Shown piece by piece: positions 23,504 through 33,217 of a DNA stretch of 64,000 bases (its first letter is position 1; each line of letters starts with the position of its first letter). The stretch comes from Impatiens glandulifera (taxonomy: Eukaryota; Streptophyta; Magnoliopsida; Ericales; Balsaminaceae). The position numbers and the translations under genes were made by a program. The notes beneath the pieces are model-generated. The model did no database searches, was not told the origin of the DNA, and saw nothing but the letters and a program-made list of their open reading frames with translations. The DNA is taken from contig NC_061862.1 in assembly GCF_907164915.1 (NCBI RefSeq), forward strand, positions 37,953,758 to 38,017,757, written 5' to 3'.

Positions 23504-23650
23504 TGTTAAAATAAGTGTATAATTTATGTAAACATGGGAGTGTCCATTATAATTGAGTCTGTAAATATCGGAATGCCCATATATATAGAGTTGTATTTTA
23601 TAAATTATATTCATAGATGTAATCAAATAAGTTTAGACACAACTTTAGTT
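23504..23650 (+). repeat. 5' LTR fragment of the third copia element
   Basis: Colinear with 27804-27950 from TGTTAAAATAAG to AACTTTAGT, after which the two sequences part. No primer-binding site follows, so the LTR end and the start of the internal region are deleted or replaced. Confidence 0.8.
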
Positions 23651-23838
23651 GGAGTCGAAGTGTGCATATCGCACTCACGACTAAGTCCAAACAAGGGTTT
23701 ACAGACAGATAAATTCCTTACCTAGAAAATATTGATACTCAAGTTCGTTGAGTTAAAGCAGATTCACTTGTTAGATCTTGGATCTTGAATTCTTTGATTG
23801 CTGAAGAGAAATAAAATTTTATACACACTGAGACTACA

Positions 23839-24420
23839 ATGGATTTATGGAAAGGAATCAAGAAACGTTATCAATTCAAGAACGTGCAATCATCCTTCCA
23901 AATTCAGAATGAGATTAGTTATATGAAGCAAGGACCAGGAATAATTGAACCTTATTATTCCAAGATGAATCGATTATGGGATGAGTTCAGAGCATTAAAC
24001 CCACTACCAAGATGTGATTGTAAGATTAAGGTTAATAAGTACTGTAAAATTTCAGAAGAATTTGAAGAAGTGGATGTTAAGAGAAGATTGAGTCAATTAT
24101 TAACAAGTTTAAATGATTCTTATGACTTTGTAAGGAGTCAGATTCTTGTGTCTGAATTAGAGCCAGATCTTGATAGATCATATGCATTTATTTTATCGGT
24201 CCAAAAGCAAAGGGAAATCAGTCATCTTGAAGAGGAGATTATAGAACATTCTACAATGGGGTTCAATTTAGGTGGAGGAAATAGTCGAAAAAAGATCGGG
24301 ATAGAAAATAAAACCACTAAAGGGGGAAGCTCAAAAGGAAAACTCTACTGCAAATTTTGTTGAGGGAATGGACATCTACAAGAGGGATGTTTCAAGATTA
24401 TTGGGTACCCTAACTGGTGG
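23839..24420 (+). pseudogene. copia gag lacking its N-terminus
   Basis: The reading DLWKGIKKRYQFKNVQSSF, EISYMKQGPGIIEPYYSKMN and LWDEFRALNPLPRCDC follows copia gag from its middle on; the usual first about 90 residues are missing. A zinc knuckle, CKFC-x3-GHLQEGC followed by FKIIGYPNWW (about 24348-24415), is typical of this lineage, but a TGA stands directly after CKFC (24361-24363). Confidence 0.8.
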
Positions 24421-24699
24421 AAAGGGAACAAATATAGAAAGAAGATGAAAAACCACATTAACATGGCGTTCACTCCCCTAACTATTTCGATGATGATTAG
24501 AAGTATAACAACTCTCAGCGGGAAAATACTCAAGAAGTCATCTCTATGCTGAGTGTTATACTGTAACAAATGAAGCAGAATAACTATTTTTTTCTGAAGC
24601 ATCAACTAGTAAAATTGCTGCAGGTCAGTTTTGTTATAATATTTTTTGTGAAATCCATAATTGTTCAAAATCACACAAATACAATGATTTAAAATTCAA

Positions 24700-25860
24700 A
24701 GAACAATTATGGATTATTGACACTAGTGCTAGTAATCATGTGTGTTTTGAAAAACAAAATATGTTTGAGGTTAAACATTGGTTGAACCAGTCTGCGTATA
24801 CCTTCCAAACAAAACAAAAGTATATGTTAATTTCATGGGTAAAGTGAAATTGACAAACAAAATATTTCTTGAAAATATTTTCTTAATTCCTGAATTTGAG
24901 TATAATTTGATTTATGTTTCAAAATTGTTAAAACCAAACAAAATAAAATGTTTTTTTTATTCTTCATATTACAAAATGCAGGACCATGATTCTGGTGATA
25001 TTTTAGCTATTGGTTATATTTCGAATTCACTATATGTTTTGGATACTAGAAATGTATCTCTTAGTAGTAAGAACAATATTGTTTTGAATAAGACAAACAA
25101 TTCAATTTGTACAAATATTGTTGATTATGATTTTTTGTATTTTAAATTTGGACATCCTTCTAATTGTGTATTGAAACAAATTTATCCTAATTACATTTCA
25201 AAAACAAAACACTGTGAAGTGTGTATCAAATCTAAAATGCATAGATTGCATTTTTCAATTAGTAAAACTATTAGCTCAAAATACTTTGAATTGATTCATG
25301 TTGATGTTTGGGGTCCTTATAGAGAACAATGATTATTAGTTGTCTGTTTATGCTTACTATAGTTGATGATTTTAGTAAATTCATTTGGACATTTCTAATT
25401 GAAAGTAAATAACTTGTTTTTTTTATAAGATTATTGAGTTTTATAAAATGGTTAAAACTTAATAAGATGCAAATATCAAAATAATCCGAACAGATTATGG
25501 TACAGAAATTATTAATTCAAAGTGTAAATCTTTTTACAAATCAAAAGGAATTTTGCATCAAACGACTTGTGTCTACATCCCACTACAAATGGGGTTGTAG
25601 AAAGAAAACATAGACATTGCTACAAGTTGCAAGGTCTTTAATATTTCAATCCTTTTTACCAATAAAATTTTGGATATTTTCCATTCTTATGGCAACATAT
25701 TTATTAATAGACTGCCATCTCAAAATTTAGGTTGGAAATATCCATTTGAAATTTTAAAAGACAAAAAACCAGTTTTAGAAGACATAAAGACATTTGGGTG
25801 TCTTTGTTATAGCTCAAATAACAAACCAAACAAAACCAAGTTTGATATTAATGAATAAAA
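24700..25860 (+). pseudogene. copia protease and integrase remnants
   Basis: LWIIDTSASNHVC (about 24710-24750) is the protease active site with Ser in place of Gly in D-T/S-G. From 24778 a frame carries the pre-integrase and integrase zinc-binding part (FGHPSNCVLKQIYP, CEVCIKSKMHRLHF), ending at HVDVWGPYREQ with a stop at 25330-25332. Core integrase pieces follow with several frameshifts (IIRTDYGTEI near 25480, then FWIFSILMATYLLID and KTFGCLCYSSNNK near 25670-25830). Confidence 0.8.
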
Positions 25861-26339
25861 TCAATTTTCTTAGGATATCAAATTGGTCAAAAGGCATATA
25901 AATTGTATGACCTTGAAAATAATAAAAAATTTACATTTAGAGATATAAAATTTTATGAAAATATCTTTCCATTTGATAAAAAGAAATATCAATTGAAAGA
26001 TATTGAACATAATGTTTTTGTTAAGTTAAAATAATTTTTGTAATGAGTTTGAAGAATGTTGTCCTAATAAAAAATTCGAAAACTAAAGTTTTAACTGATT
26101 TTTTTCACAAGACAAATTTAACTTAGATTAAACTGAAGAAGAATTATTAAATTTAGATGATATTACTTCAGATAATTTTTAAAAACCATTAAGAAAAAGT
26201 TATAGAATTAAAGGAAAACCAACATGGACAAAGGACTATATTATGAATATTAATAAAAGTCATTATGTTCTAAAAACTTTTCCTTTCCAAAATCACTTAA
26301 ATGATTCAAATAAGGAGTCATTCTTAATGAACATTAAAA

Positions 26340-27795
26340 AAAATAAATGAACCTCATTCATACAAAGAAGCTTGTATGAATGATGGTTGAAAAAATACCA
26401 TAGAACAAGAATTAAAAGCTTTAGAAGATAATCAAACCTGAAAAATGATTGATCTTTCAAAAGGAGAAAAAATCATAAGTTGTAGATGGATATTCAAAAC
26501 TAAAATTAATTCTGATAGTACAATTGAAAAATTAAAAGCAAGACTTGTTACAAAGGGATATAATCAAAGAAAATGAATAGATTAGTAGATGTCAATAATG
26601 CATTTGTTCATGGTACAATTAATGAAAATATTTATATGATAATATCTGAAGGTTACTCTAAGTATGAAAATAGAAAAGTGTGTAAACTTTTAAAAAGTTT
26701 GTATGGTCTTAAACAATCATTTAGACAATTGAATACTGAATTTACAAACAAATTAATTATTTTGGTTTTAAACCGTCTTCACGTGATAATTGTCTGTTTG
26801 TTTATCATAAAGAAGATAAAATTATTGTTTTAGTTGTATATGTTGATGATATGCTCATCTTAGGAAATAATCTAGTTGAAATTTCCAGAATTAAAAAAAA
26901 TTGGATGACTGGTTTTCTATTAAGAACTTAGATGAAGCAAAATATTTTATTGGCTTGGAAATTAGCAGAAATAACTCAGGTATTTGTGTTAATCAATGTA
27001 AATACATTATTTATATCTTAACTGAGACAGGTTAATTTACTTAGTTTCAAGCCAAAAAAACTCCTATGTCTAAAGGACTCAAATTAGAAGAAACTAGTTA
27101 TAATCTTTTAAAAGATCCTGAAAAATACAGAAGACTTATTGATAGACTTATTTATCTAAATTTTACAAGATCATATATTGCTTTTTCTGTTCAATAGCTT
27201 AGTCAATACATGCATCAACCAAATGTACTCCATTGGCAATCAGCTCTAAGAGTTCTGCAATACCTTAAAGGTAATTTATCACCTGGCCTTTTCTTATCCC
27301 TACAAAACTAACAAAATCATACATTATTATATACAAATGCAGATTAGGCAAACTGCTTAGACAGTCGTATGTCTTTAACAGGTTTCTGTATTAAATTGGG
27401 AGATTCAATTATATCTTGAAAAATAAAGAAACAAACAACTGTTTCGAGATCAAATGCTCAAGCAGAATATCGCAGTCTTGCATCCTCGGTATGTGAACTT
27501 CTTTAGATTTTATATATTTTAACTGATTTAAAAGAATTTGTGCAATTGCCTATTACTGTATGGTGTGATAATCAAGCAGCAATACATAACTGAAAATCCA
27601 ATTTTTCACGAGAGGACAAAACATCTAGAAATAGATTGTCATATTGTTAGGGACAAGTTAAAAGAAGGTTTCATTGTTCCGAAGCACATTTATATATACT
27701 CACTTACAAATTGCAATTTTTTTTACAAAAACTTTGGAGATAAAACAATTTCAGAACTTGTTCTCCAAGTTGAACTTCAAGGATGTTCACCTTGA
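26340..27795 (+). pseudogene. copia reverse transcriptase and RNase H remnants
   Basis: Visible parts are RWIFKTKINSDSTIEKLKAR (about 26487-26546), VDVNNAFVHGTINENIYM and CKLLKSLYGLKQ (26586-26720), the catalytic YVDDMLI (about 26837-26857), and RNase H with GFCIKLGDSII and KKQTTVSRSNAQAEYRSL (about 27380-27480). Three tryptophan positions in RNase H read as stops (D*AN, IS*KI, LL*). The tail HLEIDCHIVRDKLKEGFI (about 27622-27680) is the conserved RNase H end. Confidence 0.85.
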
Positions 27796-27803
27796 GGAGG
27801 AAA

Positions 27804-28112
27804 TGTTAAAATAAGTGTATAATTTATGTAAACATAAGAATGTCCATGATAAACGAGTCTGTAAATATGGGAATGCCTATATATATAGAGTTGTATTTTA
27901 TAAATTATATTCATAGATGTATTCAAATAAGTTTAGACATAACTTTAGTCTAAACTTAATATATAAGTATTATTAAGATACTTAGATAGATAGATAAATA
28001 AAGATGATAGACTATTATTGGCTTTATTCATTAATCAATAAAACGGGAGATGACCCCTATGCGTCGTCACTTTTTCTCATAATTCTATCTTCTAGTTTTC
28101 TCTAGCTCTACA
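27804..28112 (+). repeat. 3' LTR of the third copia element
   Basis: It begins TGTTAAAATAAG directly after a purine tract and is taken to end at CTCTAGCTCTACA (28112), where the right copy of the flanking direct repeat starts. The end is inferred because the 5' LTR is incomplete. Confidence 0.65.
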
Positions 28113-28267
28113 TCTCAAAACCTAGCTTTTTTCGGTTACTAATCTCACTCGGGAGTCGAGAGGAAAGTAAGGCATTGAGCTAGCAGATCATTCGAATTAA
28201 AAAAATCATTAAATAAACTTTCAAATGGCTCCTTCTCTCATGTGAATGAGAAAGTCGAGTTGAAAAT
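28113..28267 (+). repeat. About 155 bp direct repeat, right copy, flanking the third copia element
   Basis: CTCAAAACCT...GTCGAGTTGAAAAT matches 23344-23503. The match stops at GAAAAT, exactly where the left copy meets the LTR. Confidence 0.85.
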
Positions 28268-28939
28268 CGATAGATCGAAAAACAAAGCGTTACATGATTA
28301 TCATATTCAAATATGTACTTATCAATGTAACTACCATTCATCTTGATGAGAACTCACACCAATATTTTAAATACAAATAGATACAAGTGTAGACTCGTAG
28401 TTCTAAGGATTTGGTGGTGTTGCTCCATTGTGCCATTAAGTGTGTTGTTTGTACAAATGTTGTTGGCACGAAATTTATGTTGCTTCAAAGCTGAGTAAGT
28501 ATTGTCCATTTTTTATCCGTTGAGAAAGTTGATGTAATATGATGAGTCCCAAATCAAGAAATAATGTATGGGTTTTAATGAAGTGTGTAAATGTCATCAA
28601 TACTTAGTTGGATAGTAATTGCTTCATGAACATATACAAAGCAGTTTTTTTTTTGTATGGTTGTAGTTGCGTTCAGGATAATGCCATGATGATTGCACAT
28701 AATTAGTGCGGCCGTTGAGTCCAAGTTTTTTAAAGCTCTATCAACAATGAGGAATATTGATTATTTGAAATCGCCAATGAAGGGCAAGAATATGGCGTAT
28801 CCATTGTGATTCCTTGGTTTTGAAGAGGGAAATCTTTATCCTTGCAGTGAGAATTTAAAAAAGGTTGGATCATTTATATAATGTTGTTGTATTTTTTTTT
28901 CATTAAAAGTGTATCATTCATATATTACCAAATAACATA
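28268..28939. other. Unclassified sequence, no gene seen
   Basis: The composition is less A/T rich than the surrounding intergenic DNA and short translated stretches look protein-like (IANEGQEYGVSIVIPWF near 28772-28825), but nothing is recognised and stops are frequent. Confidence 0.4.
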
Positions 28940-29190
28940 GTTTCAAACTTGTTAACAGCACTGCAAGCACTTGTATAGAAAAAACATATTTCCTTGTACT
29001 TCTTAAAGGCTTGTTTTAAAACTTGCCATTAATTTAGATTTATACAAATATTTTATGTAATAGATAACAACTGAAAGAGAGCTAGCTTATTTCACAAAGA
29101 AGATGAAACTTACTCATGATCATCAACCACCATTAGATTTGTAACAAAATGATTACAATATATAGGCATTCATGGTATCTTTATTCAAAT
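28940..29190 (+). pseudogene. Duplicated 3' end of the GH5 gene (last coding part plus 3' flank)
   Basis: TTTCAAACTTGTTAACAGCA (28950-28969) followed by CTGCAAGCACTTGTA matches the end of exon 4 of the GH5 gene (from about 4068). The match continues through the stop region and into the 3' flank (GTAACAAAATGATTACAAT, 29141-29159, against the same string from 4307), ending near 29190/4350. The copy lies in the same orientation about 25 kb away. Indels and substitutions break the frame. Because flank is included, it came from DNA duplication, not from an mRNA. Confidence 0.88.
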
Positions 29191-29659
29191 ATTACCATAC
29201 TACCAAGATAGCCTATAATAGATTTTTTCACACATTTTATCTAGCAGCTCAAAAATAAGCTTGCAATTTTGGGAAGCTGAAGATAAAGCCAACAATGGTA
29301 TATGAGAAATATGTCCAAATTTGTAGTCGTCGGTATGTATCATTGATAATGTCATTATTATGACGTTTTCTGAGATTCATTCCGGAAAGTCGATAAAGTT
29401 CGTCGGAGAGTTAATCGTTCTTCTCAAAAACTTACGAGCTCGATAATTTATTTAGTAACGTTTTTTAATTTTTAATTTTTCTTTTAATATCATACTTTTG
29501 TCGTTGTACTCAAACTATTTTCATCATTTTTAATATACATTAACATTTTTCAAAACAAACAAAAATGTAATAGATCCAAACAACATATTTGACTCACAAG
29601 CAACAAATTAAACCCAACAAGCTAAGTATTAATTAACATGACAATTATTAAATCCGTAA

Positions 29660-29715
<56 letters not shown>

Positions 29716-30793
29716 GATATATTTAGAAACAATATTAAATCTAAACCAATATTTTAATTTGATATAAAAAATTGTATCAATTAAATTTATAATATTTTTC
29801 TTTGTTAAAACACAAATTCAGTAGAATTTAAGTGTTTCCAGATTAAACAATTGATATATTTTAAGGATGCACTCTTTTATAAGATATAACAAAACATATC
29901 AATTATATTTTTCCTTTGTTTTCCATTGATTTTATTTTCTTATCACCTATATCTCTTTTAATTTATTTATTTTTGTAGTCATAGGTTGATAAGTATAGTA
30001 ACAGGTGATGGAATGAACTTAAATATTAATTATATTTAAAAATGCCCAACACAATTTTTGTTTTTGTAAAAATTATATTTGAAAATTAAATTGAGTGAAA
30101 AATGTATTTATTAGTGATTCTCTCTAAATTCAAATCATGATACATAAACCAAAACTATAATTTTTTATTTTTATATTTTTTTTCTAGGACAAAATGAGTT
30201 ATGGGGTTTGTCCAATAGCTTTCTATGTGTTTTCAGCCATTCTAAAACAACTTTTTTATGTTAGAACTATAAATTACATCCCTTTTAAGCTTTGGCAAAC
30301 ATGATAATGATGGACTATTTATGGGGTACAGCAAAGTTGTTTAATGCCATGGTAGGCATATTACAAAATAGTGGTGATCTAATAGAATTAATTATATATC
30401 TTATTAGTTCATTTTATATTTAACTTTGTATTCAATTAATCTGATGTATAGGGATAGAATGGATTTATCAAATTTTAATTACATATCTTATAAATTAATA
30501 ATTTGATTACATTCTTAACTCACTAATTCACTACATTAGTTCAAATTCCAATCATATGTGTACAGAAACGGACTTGAAAAAAATTTAAGGTTTGGTATAA
30601 AATAATAACGAGAAAATTTTTAAAAAAAATAAATATAAATTATATTAAAATAATTTAAAAAAGTAAAAAAAAAAATCCATTGATTAACTACATAATAATT
30701 TGTACCAGTGACCATCCCAAATTGAATAGACTAAGACATTACACTATCATTCAATACCACTTATATCCGACATTAAGACGGGTGGGTAATAAT
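29191..30793. other. AT-rich intergenic DNA, no gene seen
   Basis: It contains a (TA)n run at about 29666-29711 and otherwise featureless A/T-rich sequence. Confidence 0.6.
29666..29711. repeat. (TA)n microsatellite
   Basis: About 45 bases of uninterrupted TA dinucleotides. Confidence 0.95.
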
Positions 30794-31428
30794 TAGGGGT
30801 GAGCATTGGGTGGTTTAATCCGAAATCCAATCCAATCCGAATCCTAAATACTAATTCGGATTGGATATTTCGGATTGGACTGAGATCGGATCGGATTGAG
30901 TTCGGATTGAATGAAATCGGATTGGATTAGGATTATCCAAATTATCCAAACTATCTAAATAAAAATATATTTTTTTATTTTTTTTCTTTAAATTAAATTT
31001 TATCTCAATATAATATATATTTTACTTATCATCATCACTTGAAAACGATATTTATTTTTATTTTTATTTTTTTTTATTATTATTTTTTTTTTTCAGATTC
31101 AAATTTAATAATAATAAAAAAAAATCGAATTTTTTAAAAAAAAAAAAGTAAAAATTTTTTTAAATTTTTTTTTTTTAATTTTAAAAAAAAATTAATTTTT
31201 TTTTTAAAAAAAAATTAAAAAAAAAAAATTTTAAAAAATTGTTGACTAATTTTAAGCTGATATATATAAATATTTTTTAGTTTGGATTATCCAAACCATT
31301 TTCAATCCAATCCGTATCCGATCCGTATTAATTAGTAAAATGGTTTGGACTACGGATTGGATAAACTTAATTTGGATTTAATACGGATCGGACAAAACGG
31401 ATTGGTTTTACCCATTTGCTCACCCCTA
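30794..31428. mobile_element. hAT-type MITE with perfect 8-bp target duplication
   Basis: The ends are TAGGGGTGAGC (30794-30804) and GCTCACCCCTA (31418-31428), perfect inverted repeats of 11 bases that continue imperfectly (ATTGGGT / ACCCATTT). They are flanked by identical GTAATAAT (30786-30793 and 31429-31436). The interior has many CCAATCC/GGATTGGAT motifs near both ends and a homopolymer-rich centre (about 31050-31240). At 635 bases with no coding capacity it is a miniature non-autonomous element. TAGGGGTGAGC-type ends with 8-bp duplications are typical of hAT MITEs in plants. Confidence 0.93.
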
Positions 31429-31666
31429 GTAATAATTTCGTAAACCGATATTAATAGTAATATATATCTTACGTCTAATTTTTGTATGTACTTTCATCCA
31501 TTTTTATATAACCCAAACCCGACAATCAATTTACATCTGGGGAGTTTGATTGTGAAGTTACATTTCATTATATATATAGATTGTCCCATTTTTCTCTGTA
31601 AATAATTAATTTGGATGTGGTCACTATTTTATGTCAGCAATAAATAAAATTAGGTGTTGCTGTATT

Positions 31667-31859
31667 ATTATTATATAGCCTAACCACTGAATTATTTATG
31701 TTTTTAAATGTTATTTCAACATTGTTCTTTCGTTTGGCTCGTCTCGTCGCTGTTTTTCATTTATTTTGATATTTTCATTGATTAATCAACTTTTTTAAAT
31801 GACGTGGATTTGGGGGATTTTTAATATTAACTTTGTCTATGAATTAATTAAGAATTTTA
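31667..31859 (+). repeat. About 190 bp direct repeat, left copy, flanking the 13 kb element
   Basis: ATTATTATATAGCCTAACCA...TTAATTAAGAATTTTA ends where the 3' LTR begins. The same segment follows the 5' LTR at 44893-45083 with about nine differences. Confidence 0.92.
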
Positions 31860-32940
31860 GGATCTAGATCGTCGATGGCGGACCGGGGTCCGGCTAACGG
31901 AGAATTAAGTGCGGAAGTGATTTGTTTCAGGTCGAAGCAACACACACAGGATGAATAGAGATGCGGTTTGGAGAATATCGGTTGAGAAATAATGAGGCGG
32001 TTAAAATAGTAGGAGTCGGTAAGAATATGGAACCGAAAAAGGTAAAGCACGAGACAGATTTTATGGATGTTCGGAGATAAAACTCCTACGTCACCCATTC
32101 TTCTCAAACCACGAGAAGGATATTCACTAAGAAATATACCAACACAATACACGATCGAGTCTTATTGACTGCTCGATAATCACTCTTACAATTCTCACAG
32201 AAATTGTAACACAAACACACTCAAGCTTTGAATCTTAGAGAGATAAGCACTTTGTAACTTGTTCTTGCTCTTTCTTAGCGCTTGTTCACTTGTTGTTCAA
32301 AGACTTGTTGTTTTTCAGCTTCCTCAGCTTCTCCTTTTATAGGTGAAAATGTGTCAACGGTCACATTTCTTCAACGGATAACTTCAGAGGTTCATCATAG
32401 CATTAAATGTAGTTTAGGTTTCCAAGGCATGGAGCAAACCGACTTTGGTTTGTCTTTGCTTGATTATGGCAACTGTCGGTTGGACAGTTGCATGCACCTG
32501 GGAGATTGCTCCTTTGACTTGTACCAAAATGGTAACTATTTCTTCAGGCAATCTTCTGCAGCCTGCAACATATCATCAAACTTGTATAAATATGGCAATG
32601 TCACAGTCTGATCCTTTGATGTCATCTTCTGCGTATACCCAAAGTGTTTGTTTGCACCAATTTGTAAATTGTTCTTTATTTAATATCCTTGACTTCTTTC
32701 TTTAAATGATCTTCTCGTTGTATTTGTTCTTTGGATTTGGATTGAGTACTTCATTCCAGCTTATCAGGTTAGCCGGTTGTTCAGTTAAACCGGATGGCTT
32801 CCGGTTTTAGATTTTGCTTCTTCTATCTAGCTTTATTCTTGACCGGTTGAGATTCCTGGCCGGTTGAGATTCTTGACCGTTCCTGCACAATAAGTTTATT
32901 AAGTTAAGCTTTTTATTTAACCGGTCAATTTTATCTAACA
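31855..32940 (-). repeat. 3' LTR of the 13 kb element
   Basis: Near-identical to 43715-44892 except for a deletion of about 95 bases between GAGAAT and AAGTGCGG (near 31907). The outer end reads TTTTAGGATC where the other LTR has TGTTAGAATC, so two bases of the terminus have mutated or the boundary is blurred. Confidence 0.9.
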
Positions 32941-33129
32941 ATTTCTCCCTTTTTTTATTATTTTATTTAAAATATTCAAAACCATGCGTCCGGTGATTGT
33001 TTAAAGGGTTTGTTGTTTTGAAAAATGTTTTTAGAAAACATGTTTTGTCTTGCGAAAAATTTACGGAAAAATTTTATATACCAATTTCTCCCTTTTTGAT
33101 TATTTTATTTAAAATATTCAAAACCATGC
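32941..33129 (-). other. Polypurine tract, present twice
   Basis: On the minus strand the LTR is preceded by AAAAAAAGGGAGAAAT (32941-32956). A second block with the same flank (GCATGGTTTTGAATATTTTA, then AATAAAATAATC, then AAAAAGGGAGAAAT) lies at about 33083-33129, some 140 bases farther inside. Both blocks can be read as plus-strand priming sites. Confidence 0.85.
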
Positions 33130-33217
33130 AAGAAGTGAGAAGTGGACCAGATTTCCAAAAAAATGTGTTAAGTAAATACACCGGTTTTGCAAAAATACTT
33201 TATATATATAGAAAATA

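Larger units (their letters stand above)
23504..28112 (+). mobile_element. Third copia element, decayed, 5' end rearranged
   Basis: LTR starts TGTTAAAATAAGTG lie at 23504 and 27804. The 5' copy matches only for about 147 bases (to 23650), with about nine differences, then unrelated sequence leads to a gag lacking its N-terminus. Protease, integrase, reverse transcriptase and RNase H remnants follow in the standard copia order (PR-INT-RT-RH). A polypurine tract, GAGGAGGAAA (about 27794-27803), precedes the 3' LTR. Confidence 0.85.

Noticed and set aside
28772..28825. Possible additional GH5 remnant (IANEGQEYGVSIVIPWF)
   Set aside because: Does not align with any exon of the GH5 gene here; frame ends at once.
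32282..32611. 109-codon frame found in both LTRs of the 13 kb element (also 44234-44563)
   Set aside because: It starts with TTG, is antisense to the element, and its presence twice only reflects LTR identity.
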